A stretch of 64,000 nucleotides of DNA, from positions 410,187 to 474,186 of the forward strand of contig CAWAZY010000001.1 in NCBI GenBank assembly GCA_963786675.1. Reading direction: 5' to 3'. Position 1 is the stretch's first letter; every line of letters begins with the position of its first letter. The translations under genes and the position numbers were made by a program. This document shows, piece after piece, positions 55,223 through 64,000 of the stretch. This stretch comes from JAGVSR01 sp963786675. Lineage in GTDB: Bacteria; Pseudomonadota; Alphaproteobacteria; Rhizobiales; Hyphomicrobiaceae. Below the pieces are notes generated by a model. That model was not told where the DNA came from. It saw only the letters and a program-made list of their open reading frames with translations, and ran no database searches.

Positions 55223-57520
55223 TCAACCCGTCGTCGCATGCTCGTAGATATCTTCCTCTTGTGCGTTGTGAATGCGCACGAGAGATTCGATGGCCTCAAT
55301 CACGCGCTGCGCATCCCGAATGAGGTATCGGTCAGCGTCCTGAGACTTTAGGCCCTCGGAAACCCTCGTCAGCAGCCGTGCAAGGTGGAGGATCTCACGA
55401 TGCGCCCGGCTCATTGCAGCCAGGCCATGCCCATCATGAAGAAACTTCGCAAGACGGGGATAAATCCGACCTTCATCGTCGCGCTCGTGCTCAACGATCT
55501 TGGTTGTTACCAAAGCGGCAGCTTCGCGAATGAGAACCGTCGCTGACTCGGGCGGCGCATCATCGAGCGCATCGGCAATTTCACGAAGCCGGTCAAGTGA
55601 AGCGTCCAGCTGTAAATGCTCTTGTTGCAGGGCCCGCACGGCTGCGGGCTGCATGGTTTCACGACCGAGCCGCCATTCCGGGGTCAGTGCGCGCAGAGCA
55701 TTCAGAATAACAGCCACGTCAATCGCTTCCTGGGTCAATGCGCCGGCGACCGGAGTTAGATAGCCAAACGCGGCCGCGATCATGGCGATGCCAGAAAGTC
55801 CAATTCCGACCGTGATGCTCTGAATGGCTATGTCGCGGGAACGGCGTGCAATAGTGACAGCTTGGGAAACCCGATCGAGGCGATCGACAAGAATGACCAC
55901 GTCGGCCGCCTCAGAAGAGGCGCTTGCACCACGGGCGCCCATTGCAATGCCAACATCGGCGGCTGCAAGGGCTGGGGCGTCGTTGATCCCATCGCCCACC
56001 ATGAGCGTTGGATGCAAACGCTGCTCGAACGCGACCGCCTCCACCTTGTCTGACGGCTCCCGGTCGGCCAACACGGCATCTAGATCGAGAGCAGCAGCGA
56101 TGGTCTCGGCCGCATCTGCCCGATCACCTGTGACCATAACGATCCGCCGGACGCCAGCCGTGCGCAGGGCTTGAACAGCCCGTGGGGTTTCGCGACGCAG
56201 CTCGTCGCCGAGGAGAATGGCTCCGATCAAGTGCCCGTCGACCGAGACGAACACACTCAGGGCAGACCGCCACGACGCGCGGCGCAGGGCCCGGACTGCC
56301 CACGGATCCAGGCTTCCCGGACCACACACAAGTTGACGCGAGCCAGCCTTGACAATTTTCCCGGAGATGATCCCCTCAAGGCCCGAGCCCATGGTCTCGC
56401 GCACCTTGTCGGGTACCTCAAGCGTCAGCCCCCGGGAAATCGCCGCACTGACAATTGCAGCAGCGACAACATGTTGCGAGGCTTGTTCCAGTGAGGCGGC
56501 CAACCGAAGCACGTCATCCGGATTTCCCTCCGGCGCCGTCTCAACAGCAACGAGACGAGCTCCTCCCACAGTCAACGTCCCAGTCTTATCAAACATGACG
56601 GTATGGGTTCTCGCGAGTGCTTCGAGTGGTCCGCCGCCTTTGATGAGGATACCGAGCCGGGCTGCGTGCGAAACTCCCGCGATAAAAGCCACGGGCGCCG
56701 CAAGTATCAACGGGCATGGGGTTGAGGCCACGAGCACGGCGAGACCTCGTATTGGATCGCCTGAAAGCAACCAAGCCGCCCCGGCGATGGCCAACGTGAC
56801 CGGCAACAATATCAGAGCGTAACGATCAGCCAGGCGGATGAAGGGCGCCTTCGCTGTCTGCGCGGCAGTTACAAGCCGGACGATGCCCGCGTACGTACTT
56901 TCGCCAGCGCTTGCGCTGGCCCTCAGCTCGAATGTGGCTCCGGCATTGATCGTGCCACTACGGGCTAATTCTCCCATGTTGCGGGTCACGGGGATAGGTT
57001 CGCCCGTCAAGGCGGCTTCATCGAGCGTTGCGTTGGAGGCCAATATGATGCCATCGACGGGGACCACCTCGCCGGCGCGAACAAGAATTGTGTCACCGAT
57101 AACAACGAGTTCAATCGGCACATCCTCAATCGCGCTGTCGTTACGTCTATGAGCAAGCCGAGGCGCACGATCGACAAGAGATTTCAGATCGCGCTCGGCG
57201 CGAGCAACAGCGAAATCCTCCAGGAGATTGCCGCCGGCGTACATGACCGCAACGACAGCGCCAGCCAACGGTTCCCCCAGTAAGAGCGCAGCCGACATCG
57301 AGATGAAGGCAACGGCATCGACGCCAAGCCGTCCCGCGAAAAGATCACGCACGATCGATATGGCAAGGCCAATGATCACTGGAACCGTCGCCACGGCCCA
57401 AACTCGACCGGCGAATGTCCCGTATCCGTATATCCAGAACAAAGTGCCGAGAGACAGACCAGTGATTGCGATCGCAAAGAGAGCCCTTCTGACGAAACGA
57501 TCTGTGATCATGAAGTTCAT
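55223..57520 (-). CDS. P1B-5 type metal-transporting ATPase with C-terminal hemerythrin domain
   Basis: A 765-residue P-type ATPase. Motifs are the actuator TGEPIP, the metal-site helix ASTPCPLILAAP (Thr-Pro-Cys near residue 267), phosphorylation DKTGTLT near 311, and VGDGINDAPALAAAD. The N-terminus lacks a heavy-metal domain. From about residue 640 a hemerythrin-like HHE domain follows, with QQEHLQLD, VEHERDDEGRIYPRL, RAHREILHL and HNAQEEDIYEHA as ligand segments. TPC motif plus hemerythrin define P1B-5, the group of Sinorhizobium Nia, linked to nickel and iron export. GAGG lies 7 bases before the ATG. An FNR/FixK-like box lies 113 bp upstream. Confidence 0.92.
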   Translation of the reverse strand: MNFMITDRFVRRALFAIAITGLSLGTLFWIYGYGTFAGRVWAVATVPVIIGLAISIVRDLFAGRLGVDAVAFISMSAALLLGEPLAGAVVAVMYAGGNLLEDFAVARAERDLKSLVDRAPRLAHRRNDSAIEDVPIELVVIGDTILVRAGEVVPVDGIILASNATLDEAALTGEPIPVTRNMGELARSGTINAGATFELRASASAGESTYAGIVRLVTAAQTAKAPFIRLADRYALILLPVTLAIAGAAWLLSGDPIRGLAVLVASTPCPLILAAPVAFIAGVSHAARLGILIKGGGPLEALARTHTVMFDKTGTLTVGGARLVAVETAPEGNPDDVLRLAASLEQASQHVVAAAIVSAAISRGLTLEVPDKVRETMGSGLEGIISGKIVKAGSRQLVCGPGSLDPWAVRALRRASWRSALSVFVSVDGHLIGAILLGDELRRETPRAVQALRTAGVRRIVMVTGDRADAAETIAAALDLDAVLADREPSDKVEAVAFEQRLHPTLMVGDGINDAPALAAADVGIAMGARGASASSEAADVVILVDRLDRVSQAVTIARRSRDIAIQSITVGIGLSGIAMIAAAFGYLTPVAGALTQEAIDVAVILNALRALTPEWRLGRETMQPAAVRALQQEHLQLDASLDRLREIADALDDAPPESATVLIREAAALVTTKIVEHERDDEGRIYPRLAKFLHDGHGLAAMSRAHREILHLARLLTRVSEGLKSQDADRYLIRDAQRVIEAIESLVRIHNAQEEDIYEHATTG

Positions 57521-57632
57521 TCAGTCGCCTCGCTGCCCCTGGGCACAGGATGAAACGTGTAAGCATAGCCTATGGCAAGACGGCTTCTAAATGCTGGTCG
57601 ACATGGAGGTCCGTATCGCACCTGGACGGATA

Positions 57633-57646
57633 GTGATCCTGGTCAA
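57633..57646. promoter_or_regulatory. FNR/FixK-like box upstream of the P1B ATPase
   Basis: GTGATCCTGGTCAA differs from TTGAT-N4-GTCAA in one base. It lies between the ATPase start and the end of the uspA gene, in the right place to drive the ATPase on the minus strand. Confidence 0.5.
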
Positions 57647-57680
57647 ATTACTGAAGTGGCCGGGGAATGCGAAAGGGCCG

Positions 57681-58127
57681 TCACCGAATGATGAGCACCG
57701 GAAGCCGACTTGTGGCCAAGACCTCGTTGGTAACGCTGCCAAGAATGAGAGTTGTAACGCCGCGGCGTCCGTGAGATCCCATGACAATCAGGTCGCAGTC
57801 GAGCCTCTGCGCAGTTTCGACAATTCCTTCGGCAGGGGGACGGTTCGCCACGTATACTGGATTTATGATCGCCCCTGTTTGGCTCGCCGCCTCAGCTGCA
57901 TCCGCTAGCACGCTTTTCGCTGCCGCCTCAGCAAGTCGTTCGTAATGTTCGATTGGATCCTCGATGCGGATTCGCACCTGAGCGGCAATCTCAAGCGCCG
58001 ACCACTTCTCTGAGACCGTAACGACCGTGACAACCGCCCCGAGGTCCCCGGCCAACTTCAGACCACTGTTGAGTGCTCGTACCGAAAACTCAGAGCCGTC
58101 GGTTGCAACTAGGATGTGCTTGTACAT
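57681..58127 (-). CDS. Universal stress protein (UspA family)
   Basis: A 148-residue single-domain Usp protein. The ATP-binding pattern is present: ILVATDGSEFSVRAL at the N-terminus and GSHGRRGVTTLILGSVTNEV, with GS(V)TN as the phosphate loop. Such proteins raise survival in stress or anaerobiosis. It lies upstream of the ATPase on the same strand with a 160-bp gap that contains the FNR-like box, so the ATPase may be transcribed on its own. Confidence 0.92.
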   Translation of the reverse strand: MYKHILVATDGSEFSVRALNSGLKLAGDLGAVVTVVTVSEKWSALEIAAQVRIRIEDPIEHYERLAEAAAKSVLADAAEAASQTGAIINPVYVANRPPAEGIVETAQRLDCDLIVMGSHGRRGVTTLILGSVTNEVLATSRLPVLIIR

Positions 58128-58870
58128 TTTCGCCGGTCACCATTGCTGATTTCTCATAAACTAAGGTCATTTCCTATCAGCTGTCCAACAATCAGCATCG
58201 GGCAGTTGTGCGGTCCAGACGGATCAGCGCATCTCGAAAAGTCTCTGATGAAAATCAAACTCGGGCAGGCATCCCACAGTTTACCGGTTATGCGGAAGCG
58301 CCTCAGGGAAGATTTGGGCTATTCGCGTCCACCCATGACCTCGCGACGTGCGTTCCGTAGCGTTCACAACGCGACTCGGACATCACCCTTCACAGCGTCG
58401 GATGGCATGTGAAGGTAGTTTAGCAGTGAAGGCAATCGACAGTCAGCCTTGCCAGTCCTAACCATGAAATCCCCTGCCCGATGGGAACGCGTGCGCTGAC
58501 ATCGGGCCCTGTGTCTCTAACCTGTCCGAATGAGCCGGCTACCAAGTCAGTCCGATCGCTCTTCAATGACTGCCACTCAAGGTATTGCAGGATCCTACAA
58601 GGCCGCAGCGTCGACGTTTGTACAATCTCATAGCCAATCCCTCGCCAAGGCCCTTGCAGCCGCACAGTGGTCAGAGTTGATCGAGGTCAATGTGAGTTTG
58701 CTTCGTAAGCAATCACCACTGACTTGCGTTTTGTAGGCGGCCCGTCAGCTTCGCTGAACTATTGTGCAGCAGATCGTTGCCGAATGCGCACGGTGAGTCG
58801 CCACGACAGAATTGACTCAATTCTTGTCGGTATGTTCCGGAAGGCTGTGAATATCCCGCGGAGGACTGTG
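58128..58870. other. Long intergenic region with an FNR/FixK-like box
   Basis: About 740 bp with no convincing gene. TTGATCGAGGTCAA at 58677-58690 fits TTGA(T/C)-N4-(G/A)TCAA fully. Nothing else could be assigned. Confidence 0.5.
58677..58690. promoter_or_regulatory. FNR/FixK/NnrR-type box upstream of the nos region
   Basis: TTGAT-CGAG-GTCAA is a full match to the FixK/FNR consensus. It is 181 bp before the cytochrome c fragment and the best candidate for low-oxygen activation of the nos region. Confidence 0.6.
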
Positions 58871-59056
58871 ATGATCATTTTCAACGATGTCAGGAACCTG
58901 TGTTTTCTTGTGCTGCTATCTTCGGCCGCGCTGGATTGCACGAAAGCGGCTGCTCAAGATGCAGCGGCGTACCAGCTCGCTTGTGGCAAATGTCATCCGG
59001 CGGCAGCAGTCATTGCTCGTAAGATCAGGGGTGAGACTGACGACGGACAAGGCTGA
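58871..59056 (+). CDS. Short cytochrome c-like protein, probably truncated
   Basis: A 61-residue product. GGAGG lies 7 bases before the ATG; a signal peptide (LCFLVLLSSAALDC, then AAAQ) is followed by AYQLACGKCHPAAAVIARKI, whose CGKCH is a c-type heme binding site. The frame stops soon after (GETDDGQG), before any distal methionine or C-terminal helix. Family members are usually at least 90 residues, so this is likely a truncated or frameshifted cytochrome c gene. Its place before nosR suggests an electron-transfer role once. Confidence 0.6.
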   Translation: MIIFNDVRNLCFLVLLSSAALDCTKAAAQDAAAYQLACGKCHPAAAVIARKIRGETDDGQG

Positions 59057-59541
59057 TCTCCCCCATGATCTTTCGCATCTGACTCTTAACATTGGTTAAG
59101 GAGGTTCGCATTTTGGCGGCTATTCTTGATCAGGTAGACCAAAAAGAGACCGACGTCTGATCATGCGGCACGAATGGCATAGGGAAGTGCGGTTTCCGTG
59201 GCGTTTCGCAGGGATGCCAGCATTTCGGCCAGACCAGTTCATCAGTTCCTTCAAGTTTCCGGAACTTCAAGGCCGCAGGAACTCGACGCAATGCCATGCG
59301 ACGCTTGGCGGATCGCCACTGCCTGATGGTGAGCACGATGGAGCGACTTGACCGGCGTGCCTCACGAGACTTCTCCGTCATCCATATGGGTAGGGTGGCC
59401 AAGTCCATATCGGCTGGGTCGTTGAGAGACACTCACAGCATCATATTTACCTGCACACTCTCGGGCTCACGCGCGCGCTGCATGACGTCGTCAGACATGC
59501 CGGGCAGATTAAGGCATTGCGCAGCGAGCGGACCATAGTCG
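59057..59541. other. Intergenic region before nosR
   Basis: About 490 bp with no recognisable gene on either strand. It may contain the degraded remainder of the cytochrome c gene and the nosR promoter. Confidence 0.45.
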
Positions 59542-61995
59542 GTGACGTGGAATTTCTTGATGACTTGGGACAGTATGATCACGAGACCAGACGTGAACAA
59601 GTGTACCGCCTTAAGCAACCGTCGTGGTTGCGGCCGTGCACTTGGCCAAATCTTCGGACAGGCCTCGGGCCATGGGAGCCGGCTCGCCGCACACTCGAAG
59701 AATCTCATCAGTAATCTGCTACTGCACAAAATTTCCTGGCATCGCCAGAAGGAGCCGATTGAGAACTTCAGACTTCACCACGGATCCATTGCCGCCTTCT
59801 TGTTCCTGATGCTCCTTACCGTCGCAGCGGTGTTTGCCATCCCTCCAGCGCCCGCCTACGCCAAGTCTGATCTACTGCAGAGATATCTGACCGAGGTCCC
59901 TGCGAGCGTGTTGGTCGCGGGAGCAGAGGCCTATGGAAACCAGAAGGATGACATCCCTGTTGCGCCCATTATCAAAGGTGGCAGCACCATAGGGTTCGCC
60001 TTTATCACGTCCGACTTCGTCGGCACCACTGGTTACTCCGGTAAGCCCATTCACGTCCTCGTCGCCATCGGGCTGGATGCCGTGCTGGGAGGCGTGAAGC
60101 TCGTCAAACACTCCGAACCGATTGTCCTCGTCGGAATTCCGGAAAAGAAAGTCACCGACCTCACGGCGTCGTATGCGGGTCTTGATCTTCGCAAAGAGGC
60201 CCAAGCAGGCGGCTCTGCGCACGACCTGAACATTATATCCGGCGCCACGGTCACGGTCATGGTGATCGACGATTCCATCGTCCGTTCGGCGTTACGCGTG
60301 GCGCGCGCACTGGGTCTTGGGGGTCTGAGTGCCTCTGCTGCATCGACGGGCCCGTTGGTACAGCTCAATCTCGATGCCGTGGCAGCAAAGGATTGGCCGG
60401 CCCTTACGGGCGATGGAACGCTGCGCCGGCTGTCGCTGAATGTCGGAGAGATCAATCGTGTGTTTGCCGGAATGGCAGATCCGCGCGCCGCTGAACGTGC
60501 CATAGAAGCCGCTCCCGAATCCACATTCATTGAAATGTACACCACGCTGGTGAGCGTGCCGGCGATCGGCGCCGCCCTCCTCGGGGAACGGGAACACGAC
60601 AATCTCAAGACGTGGCTGAAACCTGGCGAGCATGCCATCGTTTTGGCGGGGCGCGGACTCTATTCTTTCAAAGGATCAGGTTACGTGCGTGGTGGCCTAT
60701 TCGACCGCATCCAGCTTATCCAGGGCGACGTTTCGGTCCGCTTCCGAGACAAGGATCACCATCGGCTTGGTGAACTTTCTTCTGGCGATATACCGCAGGA
60801 CTTGCAGGAGATCGGACTTTTCAGGATTCCGGCCAACACGGGATTTGAACCCGTGAAGCCCTGGCGACTGCAATTGCTCGTGCAGCGCGAGGTAGGTCCG
60901 ATCGAGCGTCTTTATACGACCTTCGATCTCGAATATGCGCTCCCGAAAACCTACCTCACGACGGTTGCCTCTCCGCCGCCTGCCGTTGCCGAGCCGGATG
61001 CAGGGCAGCTCTCCGATCAAGAGGCCGAGCGCGCCGCGAAAGCTGCACTCTGGCAACGCATTTGGAGCGACCGTTCCGTCGAGATCGGGCTGCTTGTCGT
61101 TTCTCTCTTCATTCTGAGCGCGGCCTTCTTCTTCCAGATGCAGCTCACCCGGTCAGCCGAATTCACGTTCTGGTTCCGGATGGGGTTCTTGACTTTCACC
61201 CTGTTCTTTATCGGCTGGTATGCAAATGCCCAGCTATCAGTCGTCAATCTGATGGCCCTTATGGGCTCACTACAGGCAGGCTTTACATGGGATACGTTTC
61301 TCCTCGATCCCTTGGTCTTTCTGCTCTGGTTCTCGGTTGCCGCCGCCATCATACTTTGGGGACGCGGCGCCTATTGCGGTTGGCTGTGTCCGTTTGGCGC
61401 TCTGCAAGAGCTCACCAACCGTCTCGCACGCTACTTCGGGCTCAAGCAGTGGAACGTTCCATGGATCGTCCACGAGCGATTGGCTGCGCTGAAATACCTG
61501 ATCTTCCTCGCGCTCTCCGGAGTGGCCCTAGCGTCGATTGAAGAGGCCGAAAAGCTCGCCGAAGTCGAGCCGTTCAAGACCGCCATCATCTTGAAGTTCG
61601 ACCGGGCTTGGCCCTTCGTCCTCTACGCGCTGGTCATTCTATCCATCGGACTTTTCATCGAGCGCTTCTTCTGCCGCTACCTTTGCCCTCTGGGCGCCGC
61701 CCTCGCCATCCCCGCGCGAATGCGCACCTTCGATTGGCTGAAGCGCTATCGGGAGTGCGGCAATCCTTGCAAGGTTTGCGCCATCGACTGCCCAGTAGAG
61801 GCCATCAACCCGATCGGAGAGATAAGCCCGAACGAATGCATCAACTGCATGAACTGCCAGGTTCTCTACCAGTCGAAGACCCGCTGTCCGGCAGTGATCA
61901 AGAAGCTCAAGCGGCAAGGAGTCCTATCGAAAGATGCAGAACCGCTCGACCCGGTCGCGGCTGGCGTGAAGAAAGACCCAACCACAATCATCTAA
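59542..61995 (+). CDS. nosR: NosR, membrane flavoprotein needed for nitrous oxide reduction
   Basis: Membrane protein that supports NosZ expression and electron supply. A membrane helix (FLFLMLLTVAAVFAIP) precedes a periplasmic FMN-binding domain with IISGATVTVMV, where the Thr carries covalent FMN. Then come about five membrane helices with CGWLCPFGALQE and CRYLCPLGAAL, and a C-terminal ferredoxin part with CGNPCKVCAIDCP and CINCMNCQ, two 4Fe-4S clusters. From ATG 59542 it is 817 residues, over the usual 700-760; the first 70 residues look unreal, and no ATG or GTG lies near the expected start (about 59758, after AAGGAG). The start is therefore unresolved, perhaps through another frame break. 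Confidence 0.93.
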   Translation: MTWNFLMTWDSMITRPDVNKCTALSNRRGCGRALGQIFGQASGHGSRLAAHSKNLISNLLLHKISWHRQKEPIENFRLHHGSIAAFLFLMLLTVAAVFAIPPAPAYAKSDLLQRYLTEVPASVLVAGAEAYGNQKDDIPVAPIIKGGSTIGFAFITSDFVGTTGYSGKPIHVLVAIGLDAVLGGVKLVKHSEPIVLVGIPEKKVTDLTASYAGLDLRKEAQAGGSAHDLNIISGATVTVMVIDDSIVRSALRVARALGLGGLSASAASTGPLVQLNLDAVAAKDWPALTGDGTLRRLSLNVGEINRVFAGMADPRAAERAIEAAPESTFIEMYTTLVSVPAIGAALLGEREHDNLKTWLKPGEHAIVLAGRGLYSFKGSGYVRGGLFDRIQLIQGDVSVRFRDKDHHRLGELSSGDIPQDLQEIGLFRIPANTGFEPVKPWRLQLLVQREVGPIERLYTTFDLEYALPKTYLTTVASPPPAVAEPDAGQLSDQEAERAAKAALWQRIWSDRSVEIGLLVVSLFILSAAFFFQMQLTRSAEFTFWFRMGFLTFTLFFIGWYANAQLSVVNLMALMGSLQAGFTWDTFLLDPLVFLLWFSVAAAIILWGRGAYCGWLCPFGALQELTNRLARYFGLKQWNVPWIVHERLAALKYLIFLALSGVALASIEEAEKLAEVEPFKTAIILKFDRAWPFVLYALVILSIGLFIERFFCRYLCPLGAALAIPARMRTFDWLKRYRECGNPCKVCAIDCPVEAINPIGEISPNECINCMNCQVLYQSKTRCPAVIKKLKRQGVLSKDAEPLDPVAAGVKKDPTTII

Positions 61996-62011
61996 GCTCT
62001 GGGAGATCAAG

Positions 62012-63964
62012 ATGTCTGAGGATCAAAAAATTCCTGAAGATCAGAAAAAGAATGCCTCTTTGCTCGTCAGCCGGCGTGCCCTTCTTGGAACGACCGTAGG
62101 CGGCGCTGCGGCTGCGACACTGGCGGCCCAAGGTGCCATGACTTTGACGGATGGGACCAACCACGCGGCGAATGCTGCTTCGCCTGTCAAAGGGCACGTG
62201 GGCCCGGGTGACCTCGATGAATACTACGGCTTCTGGTCCTCCGGGCAGTCCGGTGAGCTCCGAATTCTCGGTATTCCGTCGATGCGCGAGCTTATGCGCG
62301 TGCCAGTCTTCAACCGGTGCTCGGCGACGGGTTGGGGGCAGACGAACGAGTCGATTAAGATCCTGACCGAAGGTATGACCGAAAAGACGAAGACCTTCCT
62401 CGCGGCCAACGGCAAGAAGGTTCACGATAATGGCGACCTGCACCACGTCCATATGTCATTCACGGAGGGCAAATACGACGGCCGGTATCTGTTCATGAAC
62501 GATAAGGCCAATACCCGAGTTGCCCGGGTGCGCTGCGACGTCATGAAGGCCGACAAGATCATCGAAATTCCGAACGCCAAGGCGATTCACGGCATGCGGC
62601 CGCAGAAGTGGCCGCGCACGAATTACATTTTCTGCAACGGCGAAGACGAAGGGCCGATCGTCAATGACGGCCAGATTCTCGATGATCCTGGCAAATACGT
62701 GAACTTCTATACGGCCGTCGACGCCGACAAGATGACGGTGGCCTGGCAGGTCATGGTGACCGGCAACCTCGACAACACCGATGCCGATTACGACGGCAAA
62801 TACGCCTTCTCAACAAGCTACAATTCCGAAATGGGCATGACCGGCGCCGAGATGACATCGGCGGAGATGGATCATGTCGTCGTGTTCAACCTTAAGGAAA
62901 TCGAGAAGGGTATCGCGGCCGGCGACTACACAGAACTTAGCGGCGTCAAAGTGATCGACGGCCGGAAAGGCAAGAACAAGAACTACACGCGCTACATCCC
63001 CATCGCGAACAATCCGCATGGCTGCAACATGGCCCCAGACAAAATTCACTTGTGCATTGCTGGGAAGCTCTCGCCGACAGTCTCCGTGATCGATGTCCGC
63101 AAGTTCGATGACGTCTTCTACAAAAATGCCGATCCCCGATCCGTGATTGTCGCCGAGCCGGAATTGGGTCTTGGCCCTCTCCACACTGCGTTCGATGGGC
63201 AAGGAAATGCCTACACCACCCTGTTTCTCGACAGCCAGGTTGCGGTCTGGAACATTGAAAAGGCCGTGCGCGCTTATAAAGGAGAGAAGGTCGATCCAAT
63301 TCTCTCGAAGGCCGACGTGCATTACCAGCCCGGACACAATACGACGATGATGGGCGAGACCCTGCAGGCCGAGCCAAAATACTTCCTCTCGATGAATAAA
63401 TTCTCGAAGGACCGTTTTCTGAACGTCGGGCCGCTGAAGCCGGAAAACGAGCAGCTTTTCCTCATCGAGGGCGACAAGCTGACCCTGGTGCACGACGGTC
63501 CGACCTTCGCCGAACCGCACGATTCGATTGCTGTCCACCGCTCAATCGTTACTCCGAAGACGGTCTGGGATCGCAACGATCCGATGTGGGAAGACGCGCG
63601 CAGACAAGCGGCGGCAGACGGCGTCAAGCTGGAGGACGGCGCCGACAAGCCGATCCGCGATGGCAACAAGGTTCGCGTCTATATGACTTCGCAGGCCCCC
63701 GCGTTCAGTCTCGACAAATTCACCGTGCGACAGGGAGACGAAGTCACGATCTACGTCACAAATCTGGACGATATCGATGACCTGACGCATGGTTTCTGCC
63801 TGGGCGACCATGGCGTCGCCATGGAAGTGGGCCCACAGGCTACGGCATCGGTGACCTTTGTCGCCAGCAAGGCCGGAGTCTACTGGTATTATTGTCAGTG
63901 GTTCTGCCACGCGTTGCACATGGAGATGCGCGGGCGGATGCTTGTTGAACCTCGGGGCGCCTGA
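62012..63964 (+). CDS. nosZ: Nitrous-oxide reductase, clade I (Tat-exported)
   Basis: Periplasmic copper enzyme that reduces N2O to N2, the final step of denitrification. 650 residues, complete. The twin-arginine signal is LLVSRRALLGTTVGG, the mark of clade I NosZ. The beta-propeller supplies CuZ histidines (DLHHVHMSF, PHGCNM, HTAFDGQGN, HYQPGHN, EPHD) and the C-terminal cupredoxin the CuA site YCQWFCHALHMEM. GGGAG lies 7 bases before the ATG. It starts 16 bp after nosR, so both are one operon. Together they make the organism a potential N2O sink. Confidence 0.98.
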   Translation: MSEDQKIPEDQKKNASLLVSRRALLGTTVGGAAAATLAAQGAMTLTDGTNHAANAASPVKGHVGPGDLDEYYGFWSSGQSGELRILGIPSMRELMRVPVFNRCSATGWGQTNESIKILTEGMTEKTKTFLAANGKKVHDNGDLHHVHMSFTEGKYDGRYLFMNDKANTRVARVRCDVMKADKIIEIPNAKAIHGMRPQKWPRTNYIFCNGEDEGPIVNDGQILDDPGKYVNFYTAVDADKMTVAWQVMVTGNLDNTDADYDGKYAFSTSYNSEMGMTGAEMTSAEMDHVVVFNLKEIEKGIAAGDYTELSGVKVIDGRKGKNKNYTRYIPIANNPHGCNMAPDKIHLCIAGKLSPTVSVIDVRKFDDVFYKNADPRSVIVAEPELGLGPLHTAFDGQGNAYTTLFLDSQVAVWNIEKAVRAYKGEKVDPILSKADVHYQPGHNTTMMGETLQAEPKYFLSMNKFSKDRFLNVGPLKPENEQLFLIEGDKLTLVHDGPTFAEPHDSIAVHRSIVTPKTVWDRNDPMWEDARRQAAADGVKLEDGADKPIRDGNKVRVYMTSQAPAFSLDKFTVRQGDEVTIYVTNLDDIDDLTHGFCLGDHGVAMEVGPQATASVTFVASKAGVYWYYCQWFCHALHMEMRGRMLVEPRGA

Positions 63965-63968
63965 CGAG

Positions 63969-64000
63969 ATGGGTTGCAGTCCGCTCATCGCTTTAGTCGT
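63969..64000 (+). CDS. Start of the next nos gene (probable nosD), partial
   Basis: An ATG four bases after the nosZ stop opens a frame (MGCSPLIALVV) that looks like the start of a signal peptide and runs off the right edge. In nos clusters nosD, a periplasmic protein needed for CuZ assembly, follows nosZ. The call rests on that order and on a short hydrophobic start. Confidence 0.35.
   Translation, partial: MGCSPLIALV

Noticed and set aside
59130..59729. Gene remnants on the minus strand before nosR
   Set aside because: Two short frames (98 and 100 codons) adjoin, but neither shows family likeness, a good start or a ribosome binding site.
62810..63538. 242-codon open frame antisense to nosZ
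   Set aside because: It mirrors the conserved nosZ coding sequence and has no motif or ribosome binding site of its own.

Overview
The window looks like chromosomal DNA of a GC-rich alphaproteobacterium, most likely of the Hyphomicrobiales (Rhizobiales). The pointers are an aa3 cytochrome oxidase locus, an IalB-family protein, a BcsS-like protein, two DUF2852 proteins, polyhydroxyalkanoate genes, a PqqA precursor and a clade I nitrous oxide reductase. The genus cannot be fixed from the sequence alone.

Layout. 1-4.7 kb: cytochrome c oxidase (ctaC, ctaD, probable start of ctaB), an IalB-like secreted protein and a phasin. 4.9-9.2 kb: a BcsS-like outer-membrane protein, a small secreted protein, and an ECF sigma factor with a membrane-anchored vWA protein. 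9.2-24.9 kb: housekeeping genes. These are guaA, a ZIP transporter, tspO, two convergent SET-domain genes separated by a six-copy hairpin array, the guaB-MAPEG-rsmB operon, an orphan pqqA with its own terminator, ppx-rlmE, an M15 peptidase, folE, tRNA-Thr, a phosphoesterase and a DUF2852 pair. 25-40 kb: transport and envelope genes. These include a TetR gene and a sodium/solute symporter (both frameshifted), a TetR-MFP-RND efflux operon, a DUF533 protein, a DevCA-like ABC exporter with its adaptor, and a DUF2147 protein. 40-45.6 kb: poorly characterised membrane proteins and a PabB-PabC fusion.

46.0-51.0 kb stands out. An initiator tRNA is followed by a 4.9-kb segment bracketed by perfect 33-bp direct repeats. 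It holds only two recognisable genes, transcribed together: a secreted trypsin-like zymogen and a periplasmic WD40-caspase protein. The second is split over five reading frames. This is the best candidate here for an unusual or accessory system.

51.7-64 kb looks like a low-oxygen region: a CBS-domain protein, PHA synthase, DUF302 protein, a P1B-5 metal ATPase fused to hemerythrin, a universal stress protein, a cytochrome c fragment, and nosR-nosZ running into the next nos gene. Three FNR/FixK-like boxes lie in its promoter regions.

A caution for the whole window: at least nine single-base frame breaks occur inside otherwise well-conserved genes (tspO, folE, a Cys-rich gene, tetR, the symporter and four in the caspase gene). 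Such a density suggests indel errors in the assembly as much as real pseudogenes.
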